Shown in pieces: positions 11,101-23,100 of a DNA stretch of 64,000 nucleotides. Positions within the stretch are counted from its first letter, which is position 1. Each line of letters begins with the position of its first letter. This stretch comes from Anarhynchus alexandrinus. Lineage: Eukaryota; Chordata; Aves; Charadriiformes; Charadriidae. The notes under the pieces are model-generated. The model ran no database searches, was not told the DNA's origin, and was given only the letters and a program-made list of their open reading frames with translations. The DNA lies in the NCBI GenBank assembly GCA_008711295.1, contig VUYV01000082.1, forward strand, positions 3,171,748 through 3,235,747, written 5' to 3'. The position numbers and the translations under genes are program-made.

Positions 11101-14100
11101 GTGCATTAGAAACACGGTTTTGTGTTCCTAGAGCCGTGGGTTCGGTTACAGGCAGCATCACAAATCTTATTTTTTCCTTCCTATGTACTGCCTGCATTTC
11201 CCTGACAAGACCTGGAAAGCTGAAGGGCTTATTATGCGGCACTGCCGTTAAAGTGCTCATGATTTATATTTGAGGAATCCAGGAATTTGCTCTGGTTTCA
11301 GCTGTACGGCGCACCCTTCCCCCTTCCCTGGGTCTGCTGTGCTCCCTGGCAGCTGCCCTAAACCCCGGAGTGCTTAGTGGCTCTGTATGCATCTAATTAG
11401 GTAAGCGCTTGGGATGTTATTTGCATGGAAATATTACTCCAGGATATGCTACGACGCTGGGGTTTGCTGAGTCAAGACAGTTGTTCGACTGGGATAGCCA
11501 GAGTCTGCCTATTCTTACATCCCATCCTTTGGACTGGTATGTTGTCAGGAGAGGAGCCTGAGCAGGGCTGGATGAAAGGCTGCTGAAATCAGGGCAAGGA
11601 AATAATGTGACATGTCACGGAGCTGTGGGATGGCAAGTTCTGGTCTTTCTGCAGAGGAGGCAGCTTATAGAGAGGAGGGGGATATGTCTGGGGTGACTTT
11701 CCCCCGTGCCCGAGAGGCATGGCTCCTTGCACGTTGGTACAGGGAATGTGCCCCAAGCCGTGGGGATGCTGCACAACAGAGCGGCACATCGAGAGTGCTT
11801 GTGTTGGGCATGATGGAGACCATCGAGGTCCTGCTTGGCTTGTTTGGAGAGGGAGCTGGAAAATGCAGTGGAGAGGAACTGAATAAACTGTGGTCCCCAG
11901 AGGCTTGTACTGATGGACTTCAATTTCTCGGGTAAAAGCTGAGAGTTTGCGATTCTGCATTAGTGGAAAAAATCTCCTTGTATTCCCTTGCTGCTTGGTA
12001 GCCCCCCTGTTACCTCTTGAGCTTCGCGTCTTCTCTACTGGTATCCACTTTCCCAGGCAGATTTGCCTTGGTTTACTAAAAAGGCTTTGGTTTGCTGGAG
12101 CAGAGTGGAATGGACATGATGTTTTGTCTGTCAAAAAGTACTATCCCAGCCCAGGCCACCAAGGAGTCTTTGAGCTTCCAGCTGCACCACTCCCATATCC
12201 TGAAAGTGAGGGCATTCAAAATGAAGGTCATGAATGTTTAGAGGGCAGTTGATGTATAACTTTGCTGTCATCGCTTCTCCTGTGTTCCCAAGCTGGTATT
12301 TTCTTTAAAAAGAAGAAAAAAAAAAGGCAAAAAAAAAAAAAAAAAAGGCAAAAAAAAAAAAAAAAAAGGCAAAAAAAAAAAAAAAAAAGGCAAAAAAAAA
12401 AAAAAAAAAGGCAAAAAAAAAAAAAAAAAAGAGATTTAGGGAAAAAGCATCTCCCAGTGGAAGCTAGTCATAAATACAAAAAAGGCACTAGTTTTCACAT
12501 CAAAGCGAAGGCTGCGGCTGAAGCCTTTTCTCACCAGCGTGTAGGGAGGGAAAAGTTGCGGTATTTTGAGCAGGCCGAGTTCTGTGCATGTATTTGCATG
12601 AGCTTTCAGAAAGATGCTTAACACAGAGCCGACCGTCTGGCCCATCTTCCTGTATCTGCCGCATTTGCTCCCGCAGCAGCGAGCGGCTGCAGTTTCATTT
12701 ATCCGGGAGGAAACGGCACCAGCAGCCTCTTGCTTTTGAACGGAGGAAGCGTGGTTTTATGGTGTCACAGGCAGCTGGGAAAATCTTCCTGAGCTCATCA
12801 CGGACTTCCTCTGCAGCATCAGGAAAGGCGCGCGAGGGGCTTCCAGAAGGGGCTGGTTGCCCTGCGGCGCGGCGCCGGGGTGAATTGGCTCCGTGTTACA
12901 GGAAAAGGCAATAAAACCCTCAGGGGGATGGAGGAAGGGAGGCTCCCGTAGCCCCTCTCCATGGGTGCACAGATGAGGATTCACCATCTCGCCCAATTCC
13001 AGCACAGCACTTTTTTTATGGGGGGCACTCTCCCCTCCCCTAATCTGAACTGTCTTTCTGGGTCGGTCTCCCAAGCTTTGGCACCTCTCTCTGGACCGTT
13101 GGGGTGGCTTCACCTGAGCCAAAACTTCTCAGGGCTGTGTCCTCCTCTGCGAATCCAGCTCACAGGCACACCGAGCTGCTGCATGAGGGTTTTTTTGGTA
13201 ACACAGCTGAGATCCTTGGCAGGAAGGGGCTGTAATCAGTTTAGTGTGATGCTGTTTTCACACATTATACCCACACGTGCATGCAAAAGGCATAACTAAC
13301 TCCTTCCTGTATTTCTCCCCCTCTATTGAAAACCTGAGGACTGCTTTAACCCTCTACCCTCTCTTCCTCTAGTGAATGCAGCTAGTCAATCCCTGTGGCT
13401 GGGCTGATTCGATCCCCCAAGGGGATCCAGGGGAACAAATGAAATGCCACAACGTGCCCGGCTTGGGGACTTGCTGGGGTTCCTCACTGTGCCCTGATCG
13501 CCCTGCGTTCGGCAACCTGCCTCGCTGTAAAGGCTGTGGCCGAGGGTGGTTTGCTGTCTACTGGGACTGTTGGGAGGCAAGTGAGGACAGAAGTGCAGTT
13601 TAAGACCTTCTGTGTCACCCCAAATCCCGAGGTGACCTCAAATCCCTTGAGGTGGTGCAGGGGGTTTGTCTGAGGACCCTCACAGGAAGGAGAGATCTAG
13701 CACAGGCCGCTCTTTCTCTTGAGGTGGGGAAACTGCTTCCCTGTCCTCCTCCTGCTGTTGTGCTAGTGGCCTTGGAGAGGCAAGTTTGGGGCGATATGCA
13801 CCCTTTTGTGCAGTGGTGTGTGGTGCTAATTGGAACACGGCCCCGGTATTTCTGCAGCCTTTAACCGTGAGGGCAGAACAAGCAGGTAACGAGAGATGAG
13901 AATGACATTTTAATTTCCTGGCCACCACCCATTTGGGACTTGCTTTCTTTTTTTAATTGCAATTTCCTTTTGGTTTCTTTGTCCCTTTTCAACCTGAAAT
14001 CCGGTTTGCCAAGGTTTTGTTTATCTAGGGTCTTACATGTTGAGCTGTAATGCCCGAGGAAGGTTGGCTGTCCCGAGAACTCACATGTGGTGGCATTGGG

Positions 14101-17100
14101 GCACTCTTCCTCTGCATCTCATGTGGCATTTTTGTGCTTTCTCATTTCAGAGACTTTGATTCCCTCTCCAAGGATGATGTCTATGAGAATAACCGCTTGG
14201 TAAGTCCCCTTTATGCTGTACACAAAAGGAAGAAGGGACATTAGAATGACTTGATGGAGGTCATGTAGCGTGGGAGGACTTCATGATGGTGGTGAGGGGG
14301 TGAGAAAAATCTGTGTTTGTAAGTAACAGGCAGGAGCTTCTCTGGAAATGTAAGGGAATCTGAAACATCAGCTTCCAGCCTGGACTGAAGATAAGATAAG
14401 ATGCTTATCCTGATAGTTGCCAAGACAACATCTCAGGTGAAGATTAAAATGGTGCAACATCTTCTTGACCTCAGCTGTTCTAAACTTGCAGGTAATGGAA
14501 GCAGGAAGCTAGGTTTACTCCAAGCATAAGCAGAGAGGAAGGTCGTGCTGGACCTTGGCTGGTCTGCAACGTTCCCCACCTGCTTGGGACAGCTGGAGCC
14601 AGCAGCAGAAACAGGCAGTGGAGAATGGGAAGATGGCCAACACCAGGGGCTACGGGCAGGACAGAGCAGCAATAGCCTTGTTATTTTGCTGAGAAAAAGA
14701 CCTAATTGTCACAGGTTCCATCTGATAGTCTGTGGAGAGACATGGGCCATCACCTTCCCAAGATGAGTTGAGCTAGGTCATTTGGGTTTTTGGGATCAGG
14801 GTTGTCCAGTTGGGTCCTGGCCATGCCCTTTCCTAGACCAATTGGCCCCTTTCAGGCATTAGCAGCTACCTTTTCCCATTCGAGAGCCATACAACAGGTT
14901 TCTTGCCTAAGCTGGAGTCTCTCATTGCTCCCTGCTGCTTGCAGTCTTGTGACCAGCAAGGCTCAGTGCAGAGAACCAGCTTAAAGCTGGGCTGAGCAGA
15001 GCTGGGTGTCCACAGTGGGCATTTTACACCCCCAGTTACTGCAAATATCCATTTTCATTTATTTCTCCATTCCTTTTTATTTAGATCCCACACCCTGCAC
15101 AGCATCTTATGCCCCAGAGACCAGGCCCCTTCAGTCTTTACCCACACCCTGTACCTGGTCCCTCACCATTCAGTGCCCACACCACTCCCATCCCCTCCTG
15201 ACTTGCTTTCTCTTCAGTCCCTGCCGTAGTCTTGCATCCCCTCTCCCTCGGACATCACTGTGGTTATGCTGCCCTCGGCACAACAGCAGGACGTCTGGTG
15301 TGTAACCAGTAATCCACATACACCACTAAGTGGGAAGCTCTCAAACAGTTCTTTTCTTCCTACTCTACTTCCTTCCAAGTAGTCATGTATGCAGTTGTAG
15401 GAGCTATGTGCTTCTTATCACAATGTCCTCGTCATTTCTGCTCGCTGAGACACAGAAGAGCACTGAAGTGGCTTGTGCATGGCAGGCTGCTNTGTCATTT
15501 CTGCTTGCTGAGACTGAAGTGGCTTGTGCATGGCAGGCTGCTGGCTGTGGAACAGAGACGGCTATGTTAATGGTGGGAGGGGACGACATGGCACCTCAGA
15601 GCATGAAAGGATGGGCAGGGTCAGTGTTTCTGTGGGGTGAGCACTTGGGGTGGCCACAGCTACTGCTCAATAAAGCTGGTGTTTGGCTGCATCGCTGGAA
15701 TGATCCACCAGCCCTCAGCCCCTCGTGGTGCCAGCTCTGTGCTGGGCTCTTGCGTGAAGGCACTGGTGGTGTGCCTGTTTCATGGGTTGAAAAAACACTG
15801 GGTATTTTTCCAGTGAAAACTGAGACCTCTTGAGAGTTACCTTCCCTGTCCCAATGCAGCAGCCAAATGCCAAGACCTGTGGGAGTTGCAGGGGCACAGG
15901 CGGCTGAAATAACTTAGAAAGGGTAGCTGCACCAACTTGTTCCCTTGCTTCTGATGCCACCTTTCCAGTCAAGCGGAATGTCTGGGAGCCTCTGTCCATC
16001 AGGGATGCTATAGGCTTACTATTTAACCTTTCCCAGGCCTTTCCCAACTTTATTTCTCTGTTATTTTTCAGAGAGCATCAGTTTTCTCTCTTTTCTTCTC
16101 CCTCTCTGCTGTTCCTGCAGGCCTTTGAGTTGGCGGAGCGGGAGTTGGGCATCCCAGCCCTGTTAGATCCCAATGACATGGTCTCCATGAAAGTCCCCGA
16201 CTGCCTCAGCATCATGACTTACGTGTCTCAGTATTACAACCATTTCAACAACCCCAGCCAAGGTGAGTGTCCTCCCACCCATGTGGCTTCCAGTTTGCCC
16301 CGACTTGAGTGCAGGAAACCCAGCATTACCTCGTGCTTCCTCCTTCCTATTGCAAATGGGAGCCGTATGTGTTTGTGGGGAAGGGGAGAGGAGTGGGTAG
16401 TACCTGCCTGTACTGGATCTTGCTGGTGCTGGTGAGGAAGGCCTGGAACGTTGCGTGGAGTAGGATGAGGTTTCACAAGAGGTGGGGAGTGATTTAACAG
16501 CTCAGGCTGCGGAAAGAGGAACGCCTTGTTTCTCCTCCCTCTGCGCTGCATTCCTGCTGCTTGGGTTGGGCCACCACCCCTGGTGCTCATCAGACCCCTT
16601 TGTGATCTGCTTTAACCCACTAAAATGGGAGAAAGCTAGATAGGTAACCTGCCTACCGCAGCTAATTTTTATCACATCGGTGAGTGTAAAGCGACTGGAG
16701 GACAGGGAGGGGGGCCAGGGTGGAGTGTCTCAAATCAGCTCATCTATCCTTGCAACTGCAACCTGAGCTGAGTGCTGCTCTGAGGCAGCTCTTCCAGGAC
16801 ATCCCTCCTGGGTGGAGATGAGGGTTCCAGGTCTCCTCTGCTCCGCTCTCCAGCCACGGCATCAGATAAATCTCGTCCACGTGTGTATACTTCTCCAGGG
16901 ATGCTGGCCTCCCAGCCAAGGAGTCCTGCTGGGGACTGGCGTGTGAGTGCCAGCCCTAACAGGCAGGGGATGTTTCGAAGACGTGCTGACAGCCCGGAAG
17001 CCCCGGGGCCCAGTGGGTCACAACAATACATCAGCAGCTCTGGGCTTTAAGCATTGCTTAGGGAGCTGGTTACAAGGAAGCCAAGCAGCATGTGATGAGT

Positions 17101-20100
17101 AAATCAAATCACCGTGGGAGGCTGGTGTCCCTGGGCCACAGAAGGGGATCCACAGCAGGGTCAGGCTCTCTGGCAGCCTTGCAGCCGACCCATTATTAGA
17201 TTGTGTTTGTCTCTTCTACCTAAAATAGGCACTGAAGTGTCGGGAGCAGCAATTCCCGTCCTATGTCACAAGGCTAGATTTATTATTTTTTTTTCCCCTC
17301 CCCTTCCCCCACATGGGTGGTGTGAGTCACTGCTCCTCTCGGTGCCTGATCCTCCTTGCCTTCTGCCTCCAGCCAGAGTCCCTCCGCCTATGAAGCGCTC
17401 AGCTGCTGCCTCCTCGCCTCCTCTGCTGTCCCAAAAGAAGCCCGTGGCTGCGGTCGAGAGTCCCCCGGCACCACAGGTACCTAATCTCTCAATTCAAAGC
17501 CAGCCTGAGGCAGCGGTGCTCCCTGCGCTGCGGGTGAGGAGATGGGAGAGAGACCCTCACAGCGGGATGGATCTTTGCAGGGGACTACCTTTGTATTTTG
17601 GGATGGGAGGGCTGTTTGGGATTTTGGTGCTTTGGGTGGCCCAGCTGAGAGAGTGATTTCTCTCTAGGAGTCTGTGGACTGAAATTTGTCCGTGGCAGGC
17701 AAGAAGTTGGATGGATTGGTGCTGGATGGTTCTTTGAGCCACCCAGGGCACAAGCACCCTCCTTCCTATGGGAGGATAACCCTGTATGTGAGGAAAGAGA
17801 AGGAATGTGGGATTAGAAGAGCAGAAAAGATGCCTTTTTCTTTCTTGGCCCTTTATTTCAGGTTTTAGCAGATGTCTAGGACGGCACATTTTCCAAAGAG
17901 AGGGGATTCCTCTCACAGGTCCCTGCTGCCTGTGGTTTAGATTAGTCCTTTCCACAGCTCTTCAGCCCTACATAGGAGCAAGGCAGCTTTGGGAGTGGCC
18001 CCTTCTAATTTGGGAAGAGGCAGCCTGCCTGTGCCTGGACTCAGGGGCAGCTGTTCTGTGCATTGTCAGCCCCTGAGCTGTGCCGCAAGCACTCAGCGAT
18101 GGGCCTTGCACAGGGAGCAGCTGCTCTGGAGGAGCCACGGGCTGGGGAGCAGCTCGTGGCTCCCATCCTGAGCTCCCCGTGTGTTGTGCCTCAGGACGAT
18201 GTCCCCTCGGACCCGTCAGAGCAGTCCCAGCGCACCACGCTCAGCAGTACCTGCGCAGCCTGCCAGCAGCACGTCCATCTGGTCCAGCGCTACCTGGCCG
18301 AGGGCAAGCTCTACCACCGCCAGTGCTTTAGGTATGTCCTGGCCAGGCCTGCTGGGGCAGTCACTCTCCTCAGCAAACTGGAGGTCTGTGGCCATCCATA
18401 TCCCGTCTTTGTATGTCCGTGTCCTTGGGCAACACGGAGCGTCAATGATAGTGTCCAAAATGTTGCCGAAAGAGGGTCTGTTTGCCTGCCAGCCCCCTGT
18501 CCCAGAGGTCTGACTAGCCCCTTGTGTCCAGCCCTGTGCTGCTTGCCTCCCTTGCTCCCTGCCTCCCCTGCTCTCTTGCGCTTTCCCACTTCCCCGATTT
18601 GAGATCCCAGCCCCTTGTGCTTCTCCCATCTCCGTAAACCAGGATGCTCTGCCTCTGTACCACCTGCCTGCCTGGAACCCCCCCCCCCCAAAACACCTTC
18701 CAATGAGGTCTAAGCCAGGACATCATCCTACAGACCTCCTTCCACCTACACTCCACATCCTCAACTGGATGTACAGGCTCCCATGCTGCCCGCGGTAGTG
18801 CTGAGCTCTAAGGGGAACATGTGGAGAGCTGCAGACTGTTACCAAACTGAGGAATGAGGGATTAGATGTCAGCAGCTCTGTGGTTACTCCCTGGGTGCAG
18901 GTCCTTACCTGCAGCACCTGTGAAGTCATTTCACTTTGCTTTCCCTGCTCTGATGATGAAAGGATGAGATCTCTCCTGTGGGTCACAGGACAAGAGCTGG
19001 CAAGTGGGCAGCTGGCATCTGAGGACAGAAATATTGAGCCACTGGGAAGATCTGGGAGGTCTCATTCACCTGTATAAACAGTTCCTGCCTAAGCCAGCTG
19101 GGGATGTGTCATAGAAACAGCGTTGCAGGAGGGGAGCTGAGCTGGGGCTCATCAAGCTTCTCATCTGCAGCTGTGGCAAAAGCAGGAGCTTTGGGGTGCA
19201 GGTGCAGCATTGCTCATGGGCCAGGAATAGGAGAGGTGCTGTGTCTGCCTTGGCACAGCTCATGGCCCTTCAGACTGAGCAGTGACATCCCTGTAATTTT
19301 ATGCTGAGTGTTTTGCCTCCTTATGCTTTTCTTGTTTTTATTCTTCCCGCTCCCCCCTCACTGATTCACGGGCGCTGTTTTGTCAGGAATGTCCTGTGGC
19401 AGTGCTTTCTGCGGGCTGATGGAGATAAAACCAAAACAAACCTCTTTCTCCCCTTGTCCAAACTTGCCACCTCTTCGTTTCATCATACCCCTTCTCTCTA
19501 GAGCCCCTGTGTCCTCACACTTCTGCTCTACATTTCAAAGGGAATCCCAGTCAGCTGGACACCCAGAGCAGAATTCCTCACCAAAATTATCCGCTTGCAG
19601 TGTAGGGCAGCCAGCTGCTGTGAGCGCCAGGTATTCAGACAAGAAGGAACAAGCTTGGTTTTCATGGGAGTGCTTGATCAGCCCCTTGCCCTTGGCTCTC
19701 TTTCACGTATGCTATCCGCCTCCCTTCCCAGGTGGAAAAGGGCTGACTTGGTTGCCAGTGCTGTGTATTACGCTTGCGCCTGGAGGGCTTCATTAGGGAG
19801 GATTCAAAGACTCAGTGGGGGAAAGAGTGGATGATCCAAGGAGATGTGGCAAACAGTGAAGGACGGGGAAGCTATTAGCCCAGTTTCAACAGGCAAGGCA
19901 GAGTGTAAGAACGGCCTTACTGCGTCATTCCCTCATCCTTACAGCCAAATGTCATTACCCTGGTGGGGGCCATGGTCAGCACCAGTGAGGGTGAGTGTGA
20001 GACCAGGCGAGGCTCATATGCTGCTTCTCCTGTCTACTCTTCAAGCCTCCAGTGTAGGGATTTCCTGAGTTCGAAGTGGCATAATTTTATTTAATACTCA

Positions 20101-23100
20101 GAGTCTGGGGGTGGTGTGGTGGTTTTTAGTTTTTCCCTCCACAAATGTGTCTGAATGTTCTTTAACCTGCCTGGACCCTTGGCCCCCGCAAGGCAGCCCA
20201 TCGCTTCCCTGTGCCAGTTCTGAACCAGCTGCTCCCTAATTCCCGTTGATACTCCCTGTTTCATGTCTGTGAATGGTTGATCCCTTTTCCCCCTCCTAGC
20301 ACCACCTGTGATCTTGTAGCTCTCTCTCCTGTCCCCCACCAGCTGCATCTTTTCCAGGAAAACTGTGGGTTTCTACTTTTCCAGGTCTGGAAACCATGCC
20401 ATGCCCCAATACCAGCTGTTTCCCTTCCACATTTATTAAATCCTTTACGAGCTGAAGGAGGAACCCAAATGCACACATTATTTGAGTTGTGACCTCCCCG
20501 TGGGTTCATACAGTGGCATGGTGATGTTTTTCTGTTCCTCTCCTTTCCTGAATGACTTCCCCATGACCGTGCTAGGATTTAGTAGCAGGGGTGGGAACTA
20601 ACTCCACGGCCCTGCAGAGATCTCCCAAGTGCATTGCCTTCCCTGAGGGGCAGGATGGCGTCCCCCATCTCATGGGGCTCTCTCTTCTCGTTGGCAGGTG
20701 TAAGGAGTGCTCCAGCACGCTGCTCCCAGGATCATACAAGCCTGGGACGGAGGCAGGGACTTTCGTCTGCACGCAACATCGTGGTAAATTGGCCATGAGT
20801 GGAAAGGCAGAGAGGAGGCCCAGCCCAGACCGACAGTCGCCAGAGCTAAGAACTGAAACTGGGTCTGGCAGCATGGGTGAGGACACCCTCCCCACAGGAG
20901 TGGAAGTGGGGAAAGATGACGGTGACTTCCTGGAGAGCGTGGCAGAGACACGTATGCCTGCGGAGGGGCCAGCCAGCCCAGCGGAGAAGGACAGCATGCC
21001 CAGCAAAGCAGAGACAGTGATGCCCCTTGCCCATGCAGGCAGTGGGGCACCCGTCTCTCAAACTCCCCCCAGACCTCCCCTTCCCAGTAAGCCCACGGTG
21101 CTCACCCAGGACAAAGCAAGCTCACTGGACGGACAGCTCAGAGAAACACGGCCCACCCCTGCCCCAAGGAGGGCCACCGATGCGTCAGCCCTCTCCCCTC
21201 CAACCTCTCACCCTGTCCCCCGGCCCCGGTCCACACTGCAGGGCGATGGCAGCGAATGTGGGGCTGGCATGGTGAACGGTAAGAGAGCACAGCGGTGGCA
21301 GGAGTTACCCTCTGCCTCCATGGTAGCCGAGGTGGTCGGCTGCAGGTTAGATTAGTTTTGCTCCTTCTCTGCAGCCTGACGCCCTTCTGCCTCCAAATAA
21401 ATCTCTGGTTTGGACACCAAGCCCTTGGTTGCCAGCCATCCCCATAGCGGGAAGAGCAGAGCTAGGTTTCACACCTGCCTGCTCCCTTGTATTTCTCTGG
21501 AGCTCTTGGGGGGGATGCTGCCAGCGTGGAGGGAAGGTGGCAGTGCTAGGGCAGTTCACAAGTTTGGGGACAGAAGGGCAGGTTAGTTCTCCAAGTGCAG
21601 CTCCAGCTGTGGGGTGGGGAGAAAAAAGCAAGGGGGGGGGATGTTTGGGGTCGATTGACTGCACTGACTGTGGGAGAAATGCCATGAGGTCTTCAGAGAG
21701 TGGGAACAGCCAGCCTCCCGCAGGGAGGTGCATAAGAAGTGCCTCATGTTGATTTAACCTCTTTCTTCATGTCCTTTTGGTGTTGTGACAGTCTGACCCT
21801 GTGTCTTTCTAGGTAGGGTACCTGAACCCAGCCCCCCTGTCCCAAAACCCCGAGGGAGACCCTGCTCCTCTGATCGGTAGGTCCTTCTGTTCGCAGGTCA
21901 CCAGGCGGGGCTGTGGGGATGGTTCAGCTGTGGTCTCCTCTCCCACCTCCATCAGCCCCTGCTCTTTGGAGGACGTAGGCTATGATCAGGTCCCTTCCTT
22001 TACCTGACAGGTGCCAGCCCAGTACAGTCAGGCTGACAGTATTTGTCCGTACCTCCCAGGGTCTTTGTCTCTTTGTTTAGGGTTTGTAAAGAGTTTGGGG
22101 AATTCAGAAAGGTTTGTTTTTTTTTGTGGCACATGCAGACTGCCAAGGTCCTTCTGAAATGGCCCTGCTTGTGGGTCCTGAGAAGGGGACACTTGTCTGC
22201 CTTATGGAGGGTTTGTCCCAGGAAGGGTCCAGTGCAGGGACATTGTGAGTGTCTGGCTGCAACCTTTACACGTTCTGGGCTCTTACCCAGCCTGCTGGCG
22301 TTGGTTCATTCTTGTCTGCTCTTGGGACAGAGGTTGCACAAGTGCCCCACGTTCACAACGACCAAAAAGTGGGTGTGTGCAGCAAATGACAGCCGCTTTC
22401 CTGATGAACAGGGATCCACTGAGCCGTGGTGGGGGCTTGCCGTGAGCTGTGCCCCAAAAGGAGCAGCGGTGGTTTCTGCTGTGGGAGTTAGCAAGGAAGG
22501 GTCTGTCCCTGGGATGCTCCGGCAATAAGGTGACAAACAGCCCTCTGAAGCGTAGGAAGGGAGTGTGACCACAGAGGGCAGATACCTGGTGTCAACTCCC
22601 TGTCCATGTTGTGGGGACCAGACCTGGGTGTAAGAATGGTGTTGGGGAGGGAAGAACAGATATGCCCGTAAAGCTCAGCCTTTACCGCTGCTTAGCAGAT
22701 GGAGGCTGTAATATTCAGAAACCAAAATGCTGGGCCCAGCAGGCGAGTCAGGCAGGCTGTGCTTCCCTTAGGCCTGTAGGTTTGTCCACAGAGAACGAGA
22801 CATTTTGTGTCTGGCAAAGACTAGAGCCACCCTTGGATGAGGAAGCTGCTTCTGCATGGGAGACATCCTGCTCCATCCATCCTTTCCCCTGAGGACTAAG
22901 TCCCTCTCCTGTCCATCACCCTCCTGGCTTGTGTCTGCTCACTGCCACCTCTATCTCTCTTCTCCCAGTGCTGGAGCTGCTGCAAGAGCTAAGGACCCAC
23001 CATGGATGGCCTTAGTGCAAGCAGAGCCCAAGAAGAAGCCAGCTCCCCCTCCTCCCCCAGGCAGCGGCCATGAGACTCCAAGCAGGACGTCAGAGGAGGA

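Larger units (their letters stand above)
8113..14150 (+). other. MICALL1: MICALL1 intron 1
   Basis: A 6-kb intron between exons encoding the first and second parts of the CH domain. It carries a 23-bp perfect duplication (10056-10101), a phased A-tract minisatellite (12307-12430) and an octamer/AP-1 motif pair (11419-11474). A good acceptor (CTCATTTCAG) closes it. No nested gene or CR1 recognised; open frames here lack coding character. Confidence 0.85.

Noticed and set aside
12262..12621. 119-codon lysine-rich open frame
   Set aside because: It is created by the 21-bp A-tract minisatellite, whose period is a multiple of three; there is no coding sequence beyond it.
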